This document shows, piece after piece, positions 1 through 6,782 of a stretch of DNA of 8,610 nt (the stretch's first letter is position 1; each line of letters opens with the position of its first letter). Under the pieces are notes generated by a model that worked only from the letters and a program-made list of their open reading frames with translations, was not told the origin of the DNA and ran no database searches. The translations under genes and the position numbers were made by a program. This stretch comes from CAZXYF01 sp964644705 (GTDB lineage: Bacteria; Planctomycetota; Brocadiia; SM23-32), in NCBI GenBank assembly GCA_964644705.1, contig CAZXYF010000130.1, positions 1 to 8,610 on the forward strand, written 5' to 3'.

Positions 1-95
1 GGAGGACTGGCCCGAGCCCCGACACGTTATGAACGCCATCATGCGGTCGATCTAATCGAGGTGGGCCCTCCACTACATGCCTCAACTCCGTTCAG
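1..95. other. Region downstream of mreC, no gene assigned
   Basis: This is the sequence just past the mreC stop on the minus strand. In many bacteria mreD follows mreC. On the minus strand an ATG at 42 opens a frame that runs off the window edge, but only about 14 codons are visible. They are not the hydrophobic start expected of MreD, and no ribosome binding site lies at a normal distance; the nearest purine run, GGAGGG, is more than 20 bases upstream. I see nothing else here that supports a gene call. Confidence 0.3.
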
Positions 96-1019
96 CTACT
101 CAGCGGGAGTGTTTTTTTTCGCCTGTTTCCTCCGAGGCCGGAGAACCTGCACGGTTTCCACCCTTTCCAGATTCAAGCGCGGCACCGCATTCACATCCTG
201 GAACAAAGGTTGAATCCGGCCCGGCCGAACATCGGTCACAGCCCCCACCGGCAGTCCTGCGGGTATTTTAGGGCGGGCGGATAGCTCCTCCTCCACGGGC
301 GAGGTAACAAGTACATCGCCGTTTTCCACCTTCGCTTCACGTTCGAGCCACTCTATCGAGCACTCCTGATCCCCCGTCCCCTTCACGATGCAGAGGGAGC
401 GATTACGCTGCACACGACAGGAGGTCCGGTTTCCCGGGTCCGTAATCAGTCGCACCCGGCTAAACCAGTGGCCCACCTCCGACACCGTCCCGATCAAGGC
501 TCCCTCGGAGGTCACCGCTATCCCCTCATCCAGGCCTTCAGCCCCGCCAGCGCTTATAACCAGACTCTTGCGCATTGAACGCGTATCGTAGGATACCACC
601 CGCGCCGCGACCGGGGTAAAAAAGTCCGCCCGTAGAGGTAGCTTTTCCTGATCTTTCAGACGTCGGCGCAGAGCCAACAACATCTCACGCAGGCGATCAT
701 TCTTACTGGCCAGTTCTCTCGCCTTCTTTTCTGCCAGCCTATTTTTCTCCTGCACAACAATGGCATCCCGAAGTGTGCCTGTCGTCGCCAGCGCGTCCCC
801 GGCCGTTTCAAAAACAAGCCCTTCAGCACCGGCCACCACCTCGGTGAAAACCACTCTCACCGGAGTGGTAAAACGCGCCGGCAAAAGTACAATCAACACA
901 GCGATGGCCGTCACATACGCGGTGACAATCAGACTGCGCCGGAACTGTGATTGACCTCTGGGCATGGGATGCACACTGCAATTGGAGAAATACCTTTGCG
1001 GAATCGAGCGGTCTTTCAT
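96..1019 (-). CDS. mreC: Rod shape-determining protein MreC
   Basis: MreC is a bitopic inner-membrane protein that links cytoskeletal MreB to periplasmic wall-synthesis enzymes (RodA/PBP2) during elongation. From the ATG at 1019 the product is about 307 residues, a normal length. A short basic cytoplasmic N-terminus is followed by one membrane segment at about residues 29-47 (IVTAYVTAIAVLIVLLP). A charged coiled-coil rich in K, E, R and L follows at about 80-125. The periplasmic beta domains carry the family pattern: VISAGGAEGLDEGIAV, then GALIGTVSEVGHWFSRVRLITD, then a GD-x-LVTS segment and AGLPVGAV. The start is uncertain. TTG at 1073 and ATG at 1058 and 965 are in frame. The ATG at 1019 has a weak GGA-type site just upstream, while 965 would put the membrane segment closest to the N-terminus. 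No mreB is adjacent, and the gene appears to have its own promoter. Confidence 0.88.
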   Translation of the reverse strand: MKDRSIPQRYFSNCSVHPMPRGQSQFRRSLIVTAYVTAIAVLIVLLPARFTTPVRVVFTEVVAGAEGLVFETAGDALATTGTLRDAIVVQEKNRLAEKKARELASKNDRLREMLLALRRRLKDQEKLPLRADFFTPVAARVVSYDTRSMRKSLVISAGGAEGLDEGIAVTSEGALIGTVSEVGHWFSRVRLITDPGNRTSCRVQRNRSLCIVKGTGDQECSIEWLEREAKVENGDVLVTSPVEEELSARPKIPAGLPVGAVTDVRPGRIQPLFQDVNAVPRLNLERVETVQVLRPRRKQAKKNTPAE

Positions 1020-1091
1020 AAGTTTTCCAGCGTTCCGAATCTGCTTTCCGCAGTTCATCTTCCGGCCGTACAACTCGGAACAATACCGGGA

Positions 1092-1184
1092 TTCAGAAAT
1101 TCACTAATGCAGGGATCCAGCATGGATCTGTGCCCCCCTGCATCTTTACAGCTTTTATTACTGGGCTATTTCTGAATTTCTGAA
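1092..1184 (-). repeat. Nested inverted repeat in the mreC leader
   Basis: A perfect 12-base inverted repeat, TTCAGAAATTCA at 1092-1103 and TGAATTTCTGAA at 1173-1184, encloses 69 bases. Inside is a second perfect pair, ATGCAGGG at 1107-1114 and CCCTGCAT at 1136-1143. Inside that is a third, GATCCA at 1114-1119 and TGGATC at 1123-1128, with a three-base loop. The right outer arm is also part of a tandem TTTCTGAA duplication (1169-1176, 1177-1184). The element lies between the candidate mreC promoter and the mreC start, so on the minus strand it would be in the untranslated leader. I see no target-site duplication at its ends. It could be a regulatory RNA fold or a miniature inverted-repeat element; I do not recognise it as a known riboswitch. 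Confidence 0.6.
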
Positions 1185-1247
1185 CATATCTGGCACCTGA
1201 AAAACCCAAAAAGACTTCTGCAGAACCGCCTGACAACAGCTGACACA

Positions 1248-1277
1248 ATTGTACGGGGCAGATCCTTGCACCATCAA
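1248..1277 (-). promoter_or_regulatory. Candidate sigma-70 promoter for mreC
   Basis: On the minus strand there is a -35 box TTGATG (1277-1272), an 18-base spacer and a -10 box TACAAT (1253-1248), matching consensus at 4/6 and 5/6. Transcription would start near 1241, leaving a leader of about 220 bases before the ATG at 1019. It sits just downstream of the glycosyltransferase terminator, as expected for an independent mreC transcript. It is called from sequence match only. Confidence 0.45.
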
Positions 1278-1295
1278 GGAAGACCTCACCGGCCC

Positions 1296-1320
1296 AAAAA
1301 AAAGCAGGACAGTATCCAGC
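1296..1320 (-). terminator. Rho-independent terminator of the glycosyltransferase gene
   Basis: Read on the minus strand, GCTGGA, a five-base loop TACTG, and TCCTGC form a short stem with one T-T mismatch. Eight consecutive T residues (1303-1296) follow directly. It begins 60 bases past the glycosyltransferase stop codon and lies upstream of the mreC promoter, so it probably separates the two transcripts. The stem is short and efficiency may be modest, but the T tract is the clearest one in this gap. Confidence 0.55.
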
Positions 1321-1380
1321 CGATATACGCAGGTCTGAATCCAGCCTCCCCCGCCGTCCAGTCACTTTTCTAACGGGCTA

Positions 1381-2520
1381 TCACCCCCTCTGCGCCCCTG
1401 CCGCTTCCGCATACATCCGAAGTATGTCGTCGATCAACCTGTCCCACCGGAATTTTTGCGCACGATGCAACCCCGCCCGAGACAACTCAGCCCTCCTGCC
1501 GGATGACTCTGATAAGTGCTTCATAGCATCCGCCAGCTGTTTCACCCCGGAGGGATCCACGATAAGCCCCGCGTCACCAACGCTCTCGGCAAGCCCCCCC
1601 GCCCGCGTGCTGATTACAGGGGTGCCGCAGGCCATGGATTCCAGCGGGGGGAGGCCAAACCCCTCAGCCACGGAGGGAAAAACCAGAGCACGGCTCATAC
1701 CGTATAAAAAGGGGAGGTTTTTTCTGGTTACATACCCCGTCCGAGTCACCGCACCCTCCAGACCAAACTCCCGAATCATACGGTCAACTCGCGTCGTGAC
1801 CCATCCTTTTCCGCCCACGAGTATTAGATGCTCCCCCCCCTCTCCCTGTGTTTGCAGGCGACTGAAAGCGCGCAGCACGCACGAGAGGTTCTTTTTGGGC
1901 TCGGGATTCCCGACGAATAAAAAGGGCTTCTCGGGCAGACGGTGCTCCTCCCTGTATTCATCATACACCCGCTCCGCGAGGGGACGAAAAATATCGTCCA
2001 CTGCGGGATGCACAACGCAAGCACGAGACTGAACGGAAGGAAACTGATCCCTCAAACAATCACGCGTCCAATGGGACGTGCAATGGATTCGTGCCGCCCG
2101 GCGAATCGATCCAGGTAGTCGGAGACGGAAATGGATACGATTGCGCAACCGACAACACGCCGGGTGGGTATAAACGAACAGGTCATGGAGCGTAACAACG
2201 GTTGGAACGGGCATCCGAGCAGGGGCCACATAAGCGGGACAGTGAAGCAGGTCGAGACCGAAGCCACTCGATAGGGCCGGCAGACGAGTCTCCTCCCACA
2301 AAATGCGCGCCGTCCGACTGTTTCCAACTCCGCGGACCCGGTGAACCCGCATGCATTCGGGGGGACCCGTCTCCCCGAACAGGCCAACTCCCTCCCGTGC
2401 AAAGACAACGTATTCGTTCCCTCCGTTTATTCTGCTCAGAGTCCGGATCAAGCCGCGAGTCCACACCTCGACCCCCGTATCACGATCGCCCAGCACTGTG
2501 GCATTGATCCCGATTCGCAC
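1381..2520 (-). CDS. Family 4 glycosyltransferase (GT-B fold)
   Basis: This 379-residue protein is a retaining GT4 glycosyltransferase that would move a sugar, usually from a nucleotide-sugar, to a lipid- or glycan-linked acceptor at the cytoplasmic face of the membrane. The N-terminal acceptor domain begins MRIGINATVLGDRDTGVEVW, the usual opening with a glycine-rich loop. The second Rossmann domain carries FLFVGNPEPKKNL, a LVGGKGW strand, and the sugar-nucleotide motif PSVAEGFGLPPLESMACGTP, whose E-x7-E pair is E286 and E294. No signal peptide is seen. The start is GTG at 2520 with GGGGA six bases upstream; the ATG at 2524 is out of frame. Donor and acceptor cannot be read from sequence. Exopolysaccharide, O-antigen or other cell-surface glycans are likely products, but no sugar-biosynthesis gene cluster surrounds it. 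A terminator follows and a promoter precedes it, so it may be monocistronic. Confidence 0.88.
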   Translation of the reverse strand: MRIGINATVLGDRDTGVEVWTRGLIRTLSRINGGNEYVVFAREGVGLFGETGPPECMRVHRVRGVGNSRTARILWEETRLPALSSGFGLDLLHCPAYVAPARMPVPTVVTLHDLFVYTHPACCRLRNRIHFRLRLPGSIRRAARIHCTSHWTRDCLRDQFPSVQSRACVVHPAVDDIFRPLAERVYDEYREEHRLPEKPFLFVGNPEPKKNLSCVLRAFSRLQTQGEGGEHLILVGGKGWVTTRVDRMIREFGLEGAVTRTGYVTRKNLPFLYGMSRALVFPSVAEGFGLPPLESMACGTPVISTRAGGLAESVGDAGLIVDPSGVKQLADAMKHLSESSGRRAELSRAGLHRAQKFRWDRLIDDILRMYAEAAGAQRG

Positions 2521-2556
2521 GCATATCCCCGATCACAAAAACAAAGACGTAAATAT

Positions 2557-2585
2557 CTTATATGGTTTCCGCGCGCCTCATGCAA
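2557..2585 (-). promoter_or_regulatory. Candidate promoter of the glycosyltransferase gene
   Basis: On the minus strand the -35 box is TTGCAT (2585-2580) and the -10 box TATAAG (2562-2557), with a 17-base spacer. The -10 matches consensus at 5/6 and the -35 only at 3/6. Transcription would start near 2550, giving a leader of about 30 bases before the GTG at 2520. It faces away from the argG promoter, and about 78 bases separate the two -35 boxes. Confidence 0.5.
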
Positions 2586-2662
2586 GATTTCGAGATCGGT
2601 CTCTCTGCCCTCCCGTCTGGAACCATACCCCCATATTACACCCAGCAGTGCGATTATCCGGG

Positions 2663-2691
2663 TTGACGGTCCCGGGGGAATTCTGTATAAG
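2663..2691 (+). promoter_or_regulatory. Sigma-70-type promoter of argG
   Basis: The -35 box TTGACG (2663-2668) and -10 box TATAAG (2686-2691) are each one base from consensus and have an ideal 17-base spacer. The start site would be near 2698, about 95 bases ahead of the argG start codon. I see no clear ArgR box of the kind known in E. coli (paired AT-rich 18-base palindromes), so arginine control, if present, must use another site. Confidence 0.65.
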
Positions 2692-2793
2692 TCAGTACTG
2701 TTTAAATCAACACCACCCCCGGCGCATTCTTCCCGGAGACCAACGTCCCGCCCTCGCCGATGGGGTTTTAGTTAAACACTGAGGAGGCTTGTT

Positions 2794-4050
2794 GTGGCAA
2801 GTAAAGGTAAAGTTGTGCTGGCGTACTCCGGTGGACTCGACACATCCATAGCGGTCCGCTGGATTCAGGAAACTTATGACATGGATGTCATCACTCTCAC
2901 GATCGACATGGGCACCCAGAAGAATCTCGAGGAGGCGCGGCAGAAGGCACTTGAGGTCGGGGCCATTGATGCTCTTGTCGTCGACGCCTGCGACACCTTC
3001 ATCGACTATTTCTGCTGGCCAGCTCTGCAGGCGGGAGCATTATATGAGGGTGTTTATCCCCTTGCCACCGCCCTCGGTCGCCCCCTTATCGCCAAACTTC
3101 TGGTGGATACCGCACACCAACATGGCGCGCAGGCAATCGCCCACGGTTGCACCGGAAAAGGGAATGATCAGGTCCGTTTCGACGTGGGCACCCGGACACT
3201 GGCCCCCGAGCTCGGGATCATCGCTCCGGCACGCGAATGGGGCATGACCCGCGACGACGAGATCGAATACGCCAAAAAACACGACATCCCGATCGAAGTA
3301 ACCTCGGAGAGTCCCTATTCCACCGACGAGAACATCTGGGGACGCAGCATCGAGTGCGGCGTGCTGGAGGATCCGTGGGCCGAACCTCCCGAAGATGCTT
3401 ACGAGTGGACGGTCAATCCCACAGATGCACCCGAGGAACCGCAGTATGTGGAGATTGAGTTTGAACGCGGGGTTCCCGTCGGCCTGGACGGCGAAAAAAT
3501 GAATGGGCGGAAACTCATCGCGCGACTGAATGACATCGCAGGATCGCATGGGGTTGGACGCATCGACCACGTCGAAAACCGCCTGGTGGGGATTAAAAGC
3601 CGTGAAATCTATGAGGCTCCGGCCGCCGTCGTACTCCAGAAGGCCCATCGAGCTCTGGAAGGACTTACCCTGACGCGCCCCGCCATGCGGTTCAAAGAAC
3701 AGGTCAGTCAGCAGTATGCCGATATGGTGTACGACGGACTCTGGTTCAGCGGTTTCCATCAGGATCTGCTCGCCTATGTGCAGTCGAGCCAGCGCACGGT
3801 TACCGGCACGGCCCGCATGAAGCTTTACCGGGGCAACGCGACCAAAGCCGGGGTGAAAAGCCCGGTCAGCCTCTACAGTAAAGAACTGGCCACGTATGAC
3901 GAAGAAGACGAATTCGAGCACCAGGCCGCACTCGGATTTATCAAGCTGCACGGGCTGCCGAGTGAGACTCAGGCCCGGACCCAGGAGGGATCATTTGAAA
4001 AAGCCAATCTCACCCCTCAGGTGATGCCCCCCGAACTCAAGCCCGAATAA
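2794..4050 (+). CDS. argG: Argininosuccinate synthase
   Basis: ArgG joins citrulline and aspartate with ATP cleavage to AMP and pyrophosphate, forming argininosuccinate in the next-to-last step of arginine synthesis. It is a cytosolic enzyme. The 418-residue product opens with the N-type ATP pyrophosphatase loop AYSGGLDTS (residues 10-18). The second family signature, GCTGKGNDQVRF, is at 118-129. The region around residues 76-101 (PALQAGALYEGVYPLATALG) and the C-terminal GTARMKLYRGN segment also fit the family. The start is GTG at 2794, with GGAGG at 2783-2787 six bases upstream. After the usual end (GFIKLHGLP) there is an extra tail of about 28 polar, proline-rich residues. No argH or other arginine gene is in the window, so argG is not in a visible arg cluster. 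It probably shares a transcript with the Asp-box gene downstream. Confidence 0.97.
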   Translation: MASKGKVVLAYSGGLDTSIAVRWIQETYDMDVITLTIDMGTQKNLEEARQKALEVGAIDALVVDACDTFIDYFCWPALQAGALYEGVYPLATALGRPLIAKLLVDTAHQHGAQAIAHGCTGKGNDQVRFDVGTRTLAPELGIIAPAREWGMTRDDEIEYAKKHDIPIEVTSESPYSTDENIWGRSIECGVLEDPWAEPPEDAYEWTVNPTDAPEEPQYVEIEFERGVPVGLDGEKMNGRKLIARLNDIAGSHGVGRIDHVENRLVGIKSREIYEAPAAVVLQKAHRALEGLTLTRPAMRFKEQVSQQYADMVYDGLWFSGFHQDLLAYVQSSQRTVTGTARMKLYRGNATKAGVKSPVSLYSKELATYDEEDEFEHQAALGFIKLHGLPSETQARTQEGSFEKANLTPQVMPPELKPE

Positions 4051-4153
4051 ATACCACGCTCGCCTCACCGGCGGCGCGTTGTGGGTCTCGTTGGAGGCTC
4101 TCTCAACCGCAAGTCATTTCTGGCCCTCAGTTAGCGTTCCGGAGGATCCGGCA

Positions 4154-5131
4154 TTGAGTCAAATGATATTTCTGGCAACCGACGATGGCGTCTCCATCTG
4201 GGCTCGTGACCACGGGGACTACCTCCGGAAAGATAGACACCTTGCCGGAATCCATGTCACCTGCATCTCCGCCTGCGGCAAGAGCATCGTCGCAGGAACC
4301 ACTCAGGGGATTTATCGTTCCGATAACGGTGGTCAGCGGTGGCAGGAAAGCAGCAGCGGGTTGAGTCTTCCGCACTTAAGGTGGGTGTCTCACAACCCGG
4401 AGGATCCACAGTCCGTTCTGGCCGGCACTGAACCCGCCGGCATATTCATCAGCCGCGATGCCGGAAGGACCTGGCTTGAACGAGGGGAAGTGGGGCAATT
4501 CCGCGACGACGGTGAATGGTACCTGCCCTATTCCCCGGAGGATGGATGCATTCGGGATTTCGCTTTCCACGGGGATTACGCCTATGCGGCGGTTGAGGTC
4601 GGCGGCATGCTGGCATCCGCGGATTCCGGAACAAACTGGAATCTCATTGAGGGATGCACCGGCACGCCCGATATGCCCGCCCCTCCCACGATGCTCCATC
4701 CCGATGTGCATTCGGTTATTACTCACCCATCTTCAGCGGATCTGATCTCTGCCTGCTGCGGCGGTGGATTCTACCGTTCCACGGACCGGGGGAAGAGCTG
4801 GGGGAAGATCTATGATTGCTACTGCCGGGCCGCCTGGATCCACCCGTCGGATCCCAATCATATTGTTCTGGGCCCCGCCGACGACGTATCGCAAAACGGA
4901 CGTGTTGAAGTGACCCGCGACGGTGGTAAGACGTGGACGGAAACCAGCGGCAATCTATCATCTCCCTGGGCCGAACGAATGGTCGAGCGTTTTTTACCCC
5001 TCCCCGATGAGCTGCTGGCCATCCTTTCCGATGGTGAGATTTTGCTGCGCAAATCAGATGGTGGAGACTGGGTGAGCGGTTTCTCCGAGTCAGCCCCCGT
5101 CAACGCCGCAGCAACGACATCTTTTGAGTGA
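4154..5131 (+). CDS. Asp-box (BNR) beta-propeller protein, function unknown
   Basis: This 325-residue protein has five Asp-box or Asp-box-like motifs (S/T-x-D-x-G-x-x-W) at regular spacing. They are SDNGGQRW (56-63, with N for D), SRDAGRTW (100-107), SADSGTNW (155-162), STDRGKSW (209-216) and TRDGGKTW (254-261). A degenerate one follows near the end. Such motifs sit in beta-hairpins of sialidase/Vps10-type propellers and are structural, so they do not prove a sialidase. I see no catalytic Arg triad or FRIP motif. I chose TTG at 4154 because GGAGGA lies seven bases upstream; ATG at 4163 lacks a well-placed site. No signal peptide is evident, so the protein is probably cytoplasmic. Seven or so cysteines include CC and CYC pairs. 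The gap from argG is 103 bases with no promoter or terminator that I can see, suggesting co-transcription. Its role is unknown. Confidence 0.75.
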   Translation: MSQMIFLATDDGVSIWARDHGDYLRKDRHLAGIHVTCISACGKSIVAGTTQGIYRSDNGGQRWQESSSGLSLPHLRWVSHNPEDPQSVLAGTEPAGIFISRDAGRTWLERGEVGQFRDDGEWYLPYSPEDGCIRDFAFHGDYAYAAVEVGGMLASADSGTNWNLIEGCTGTPDMPAPPTMLHPDVHSVITHPSSADLISACCGGGFYRSTDRGKSWGKIYDCYCRAAWIHPSDPNHIVLGPADDVSQNGRVEVTRDGGKTWTETSGNLSSPWAERMVERFLPLPDELLAILSDGEILLRKSDGGDWVSGFSESAPVNAAATTSFE

Positions 5132-5313
5132 TCCGCGGATCCAAGCACAACATGGCGCAATAGATCCGGTTCGCCCCAGCCGCCCCTCCCCCCATCACTT
5201 GCTTCCGAAACGCGATCAGGTTGCATCCTCCCCCCACATCCTTGCGCGGATGCCCCTCCGCCAGGAAGCCGGACATTCCGCACGCCCCCCGCCCCGCAGC
5301 CATCCCCCCAAAC
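5132..5313. other. Intergenic C-tract-rich region
   Basis: No gene is supported between the Asp-box gene and the protease promoter. The stretch is unusually rich in runs of C on the plus strand, with four separate CCCCCC tracts at 5188-5193, 5230-5235, 5285-5290 and 5304-5309. Short frames here are proline- and arginine-rich and have no credible start. A perfect 12-base palindrome, GATCCGCGGATC, at 5130-5141 overlaps the upstream stop codon but lacks a T tract, so it is not a convincing terminator. Confidence 0.5.
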
Positions 5314-5343
5314 TTGACCAGTTAGCGATCCAGGTGATATAGT
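5314..5343 (+). promoter_or_regulatory. Candidate promoter of the S41 protease gene
   Basis: The -35 box TTGACC (5314-5319) and -10 box TATAGT (5338-5343), each 5/6 to consensus, are separated by 18 bases. Transcription would start near 5350. That leaves about 65 bases before the GTG at 5415, but only 20 before the alternative TTG at 5370. Confidence 0.55.
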
Positions 5344-5414
5344 CGAGGGTAGGAGGTCGGCTGGATTCGTTGCATTCAAATACCCCATTTGCCACTAAAA
5401 AGAGGGCCGTTATC

Positions 5415-6782
5415 GTGCGAAAAAGAAACATAGTAGCGGTATTCATCACGGGAATAACCGTTGGACTCCTGTTCGGGTCGGTTGTCACCGGTTCTGCAAA
5501 CAGCAACTGGTCCAAACTCAAGACCGAATTCTTCAGTCCGCTGAGCATGGCGGTGCATCAGGTGCGGGCACGATACGTTGAAGACGTGTCGCCACATAAA
5601 TTGCTCATCGGGGCCTATAACGGAATGTTGAGCCAGCTGGACAAATACAGCAGCTACATTCCGCGGAAACGTCTTGAGGAGTTTCAGGGAGACACCGAGG
5701 GGGAATTCGGGGGGCTGGGTATCCAGATCCGCTTCGATCCGGTCAAAAAGGTCCTCACCGTGGACCAACCCATACCGGGCACCCCCGCCTTTAAACAGGG
5801 TGTTCTGGCCGGTGACATCATCACGAAGGTGCAAGAAGTATCCAGCGGCAAGGTGTATAAGACCTCGGAATTCAAAAACGTCCACGATGCGGTCCGCATT
5901 CTGCGCGGTAAAATCGGTACCGACGTCACGATAACGGTTATTCACGACAAAACGGGCAAGCAGGAGAAAATCACCATCACCCGCGGCAACATTACGATCC
6001 CGGGTGTACAATCCGCCAAAATGATCGACCCGGAAGGCAAAATCGGCTATATCTACATCTCGAACTTCCACGAGCGCACGGCCAAGGATCTGCGCCAATC
6101 CCTGAAGAAGCTCAAACAACAGGGGATGAAAGGGCTGATCATCGATCTGCGTTTCAACCCCGGCGGCCTCCTCTCCAGCGCGGTGGATGTCTCCGACATG
6201 TTTCTCACCGACTCGACGGTTGTTTCAACCCGTGGCCGGAAAAGTCCCGAAGAAACCTATCGTACCCAGTCCAAAGACCTGTTGGTGGATGCGCCGGTAG
6301 CCGTCCTGGTGAACGGTTACAGCGCCAGCGCCTCAGAGATCGTGGCGGGCGCGCTGAAAGATAATAACCGAGCTATCATCGTGGGCGATACAACCTACGG
6401 CAAAGGCAGCGTGCAGAGCATTCTCCCTCTCGGAAAGAATCAGGGAGCCCTGAAACTGACGACTGCCAGATACTATACCCCCGACGGCGTATGCATCGAG
6501 GACAAAGGGATCAAACCGCAGATTGAGGTGAAATTGAGCCACGATCAGGAACGCCATCTGGCGCGTAAAATCGCCGCTGAAAACGGTTACCCACCCGTCC
6601 AGGAAGACAGCGACGAGGAATCCGCAAAACCGGCTCCATCCTCCAGTAACCAGAACGGGGAGGATGAGCAGAAAGAGGATAAAAAACTGAACGACACCCA
6701 GCTGGACAGCGCGATCGATGTGCTCAAGGCGGTCATCATCGAACGCCAGATAAACAAACTCAAGCATACAGCGGCCAATTGA
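5415..6782 (+). CDS. Carboxy-terminal processing protease (S41 family)
   Basis: CtpA/Prc-type serine protease that cleaves proteins from their C-terminal end in the periplasm. From GTG at 5415 the product is 455 residues. It has a basic N-terminus and a hydrophobic signal or anchor (about residues 5-24), then a helical region and a PDZ domain (about 98-185, with GGLGIQIRFD at its start). The S41 protease core follows. Catalytic residues are Ser305 in GYSASASEIVAGAL and Lys330 with Gln334 in YGKGSVQ, the usual 25-residue Ser-Lys spacing. After the core comes an acidic, Ser/Glu/Lys-rich linker (about 390-425) and a C-terminal helix. I prefer 5415 because GAGGG lies eight bases upstream and the protein then begins MRKRNIVAVFI. 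TTG at 5370 would add 15 residues, and its AGGAGG is 13 bases away. No accessory adaptor gene is adjacent. Confidence 0.94.
   Translation: MRKRNIVAVFITGITVGLLFGSVVTGSANSNWSKLKTEFFSPLSMAVHQVRARYVEDVSPHKLLIGAYNGMLSQLDKYSSYIPRKRLEEFQGDTEGEFGGLGIQIRFDPVKKVLTVDQPIPGTPAFKQGVLAGDIITKVQEVSSGKVYKTSEFKNVHDAVRILRGKIGTDVTITVIHDKTGKQEKITITRGNITIPGVQSAKMIDPEGKIGYIYISNFHERTAKDLRQSLKKLKQQGMKGLIIDLRFNPGGLLSSAVDVSDMFLTDSTVVSTRGRKSPEETYRTQSKDLLVDAPVAVLVNGYSASASEIVAGALKDNNRAIIVGDTTYGKGSVQSILPLGKNQGALKLTTARYYTPDGVCIEDKGIKPQIEVKLSHDQERHLARKIAAENGYPPVQEDSDEESAKPAPSSSNQNGEDEQKEDKKLNDTQLDSAIDVLKAVIIERQINKLKHTAAN

Noticed and set aside
1093..1365. 90-codon minus-strand frame between the glycosyltransferase gene and mreC
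   Set aside because: It overlaps the terminator, the candidate promoter and the nested repeat, has no recognisable domain and no ribosome binding site that I can see.
1424..2032. 202-codon plus-strand frame opposite the glycosyltransferase gene
   Set aside because: The composition is Ser/Pro/Arg-rich as expected of an antisense shadow, and the glycosyltransferase motifs are on the other strand.
2341..2782. Two plus-strand frames of about 143 codons across the argG upstream region
   Set aside because: They overlap both divergent promoters and the start of the glycosyltransferase gene, and are Ser/Pro/Arg-rich without motifs.
3040..3951. 303-codon frame antisense to argG
   Set aside because: argG is unmistakable on the other strand. 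The antisense frame has no family features and is a by-product of GC-rich codon positions.
4079..4153. TTG at 4079 as start of the Asp-box protein
   Set aside because: It has no ribosome binding site, and the added 25 residues do not form a signal peptide; TTG at 4154 has GGAGGA at a good distance.
5376..6119. 247-codon frame antisense to the S41 protease
   Set aside because: It lies opposite a clear PDZ/S41 protease and shows no domain of its own.
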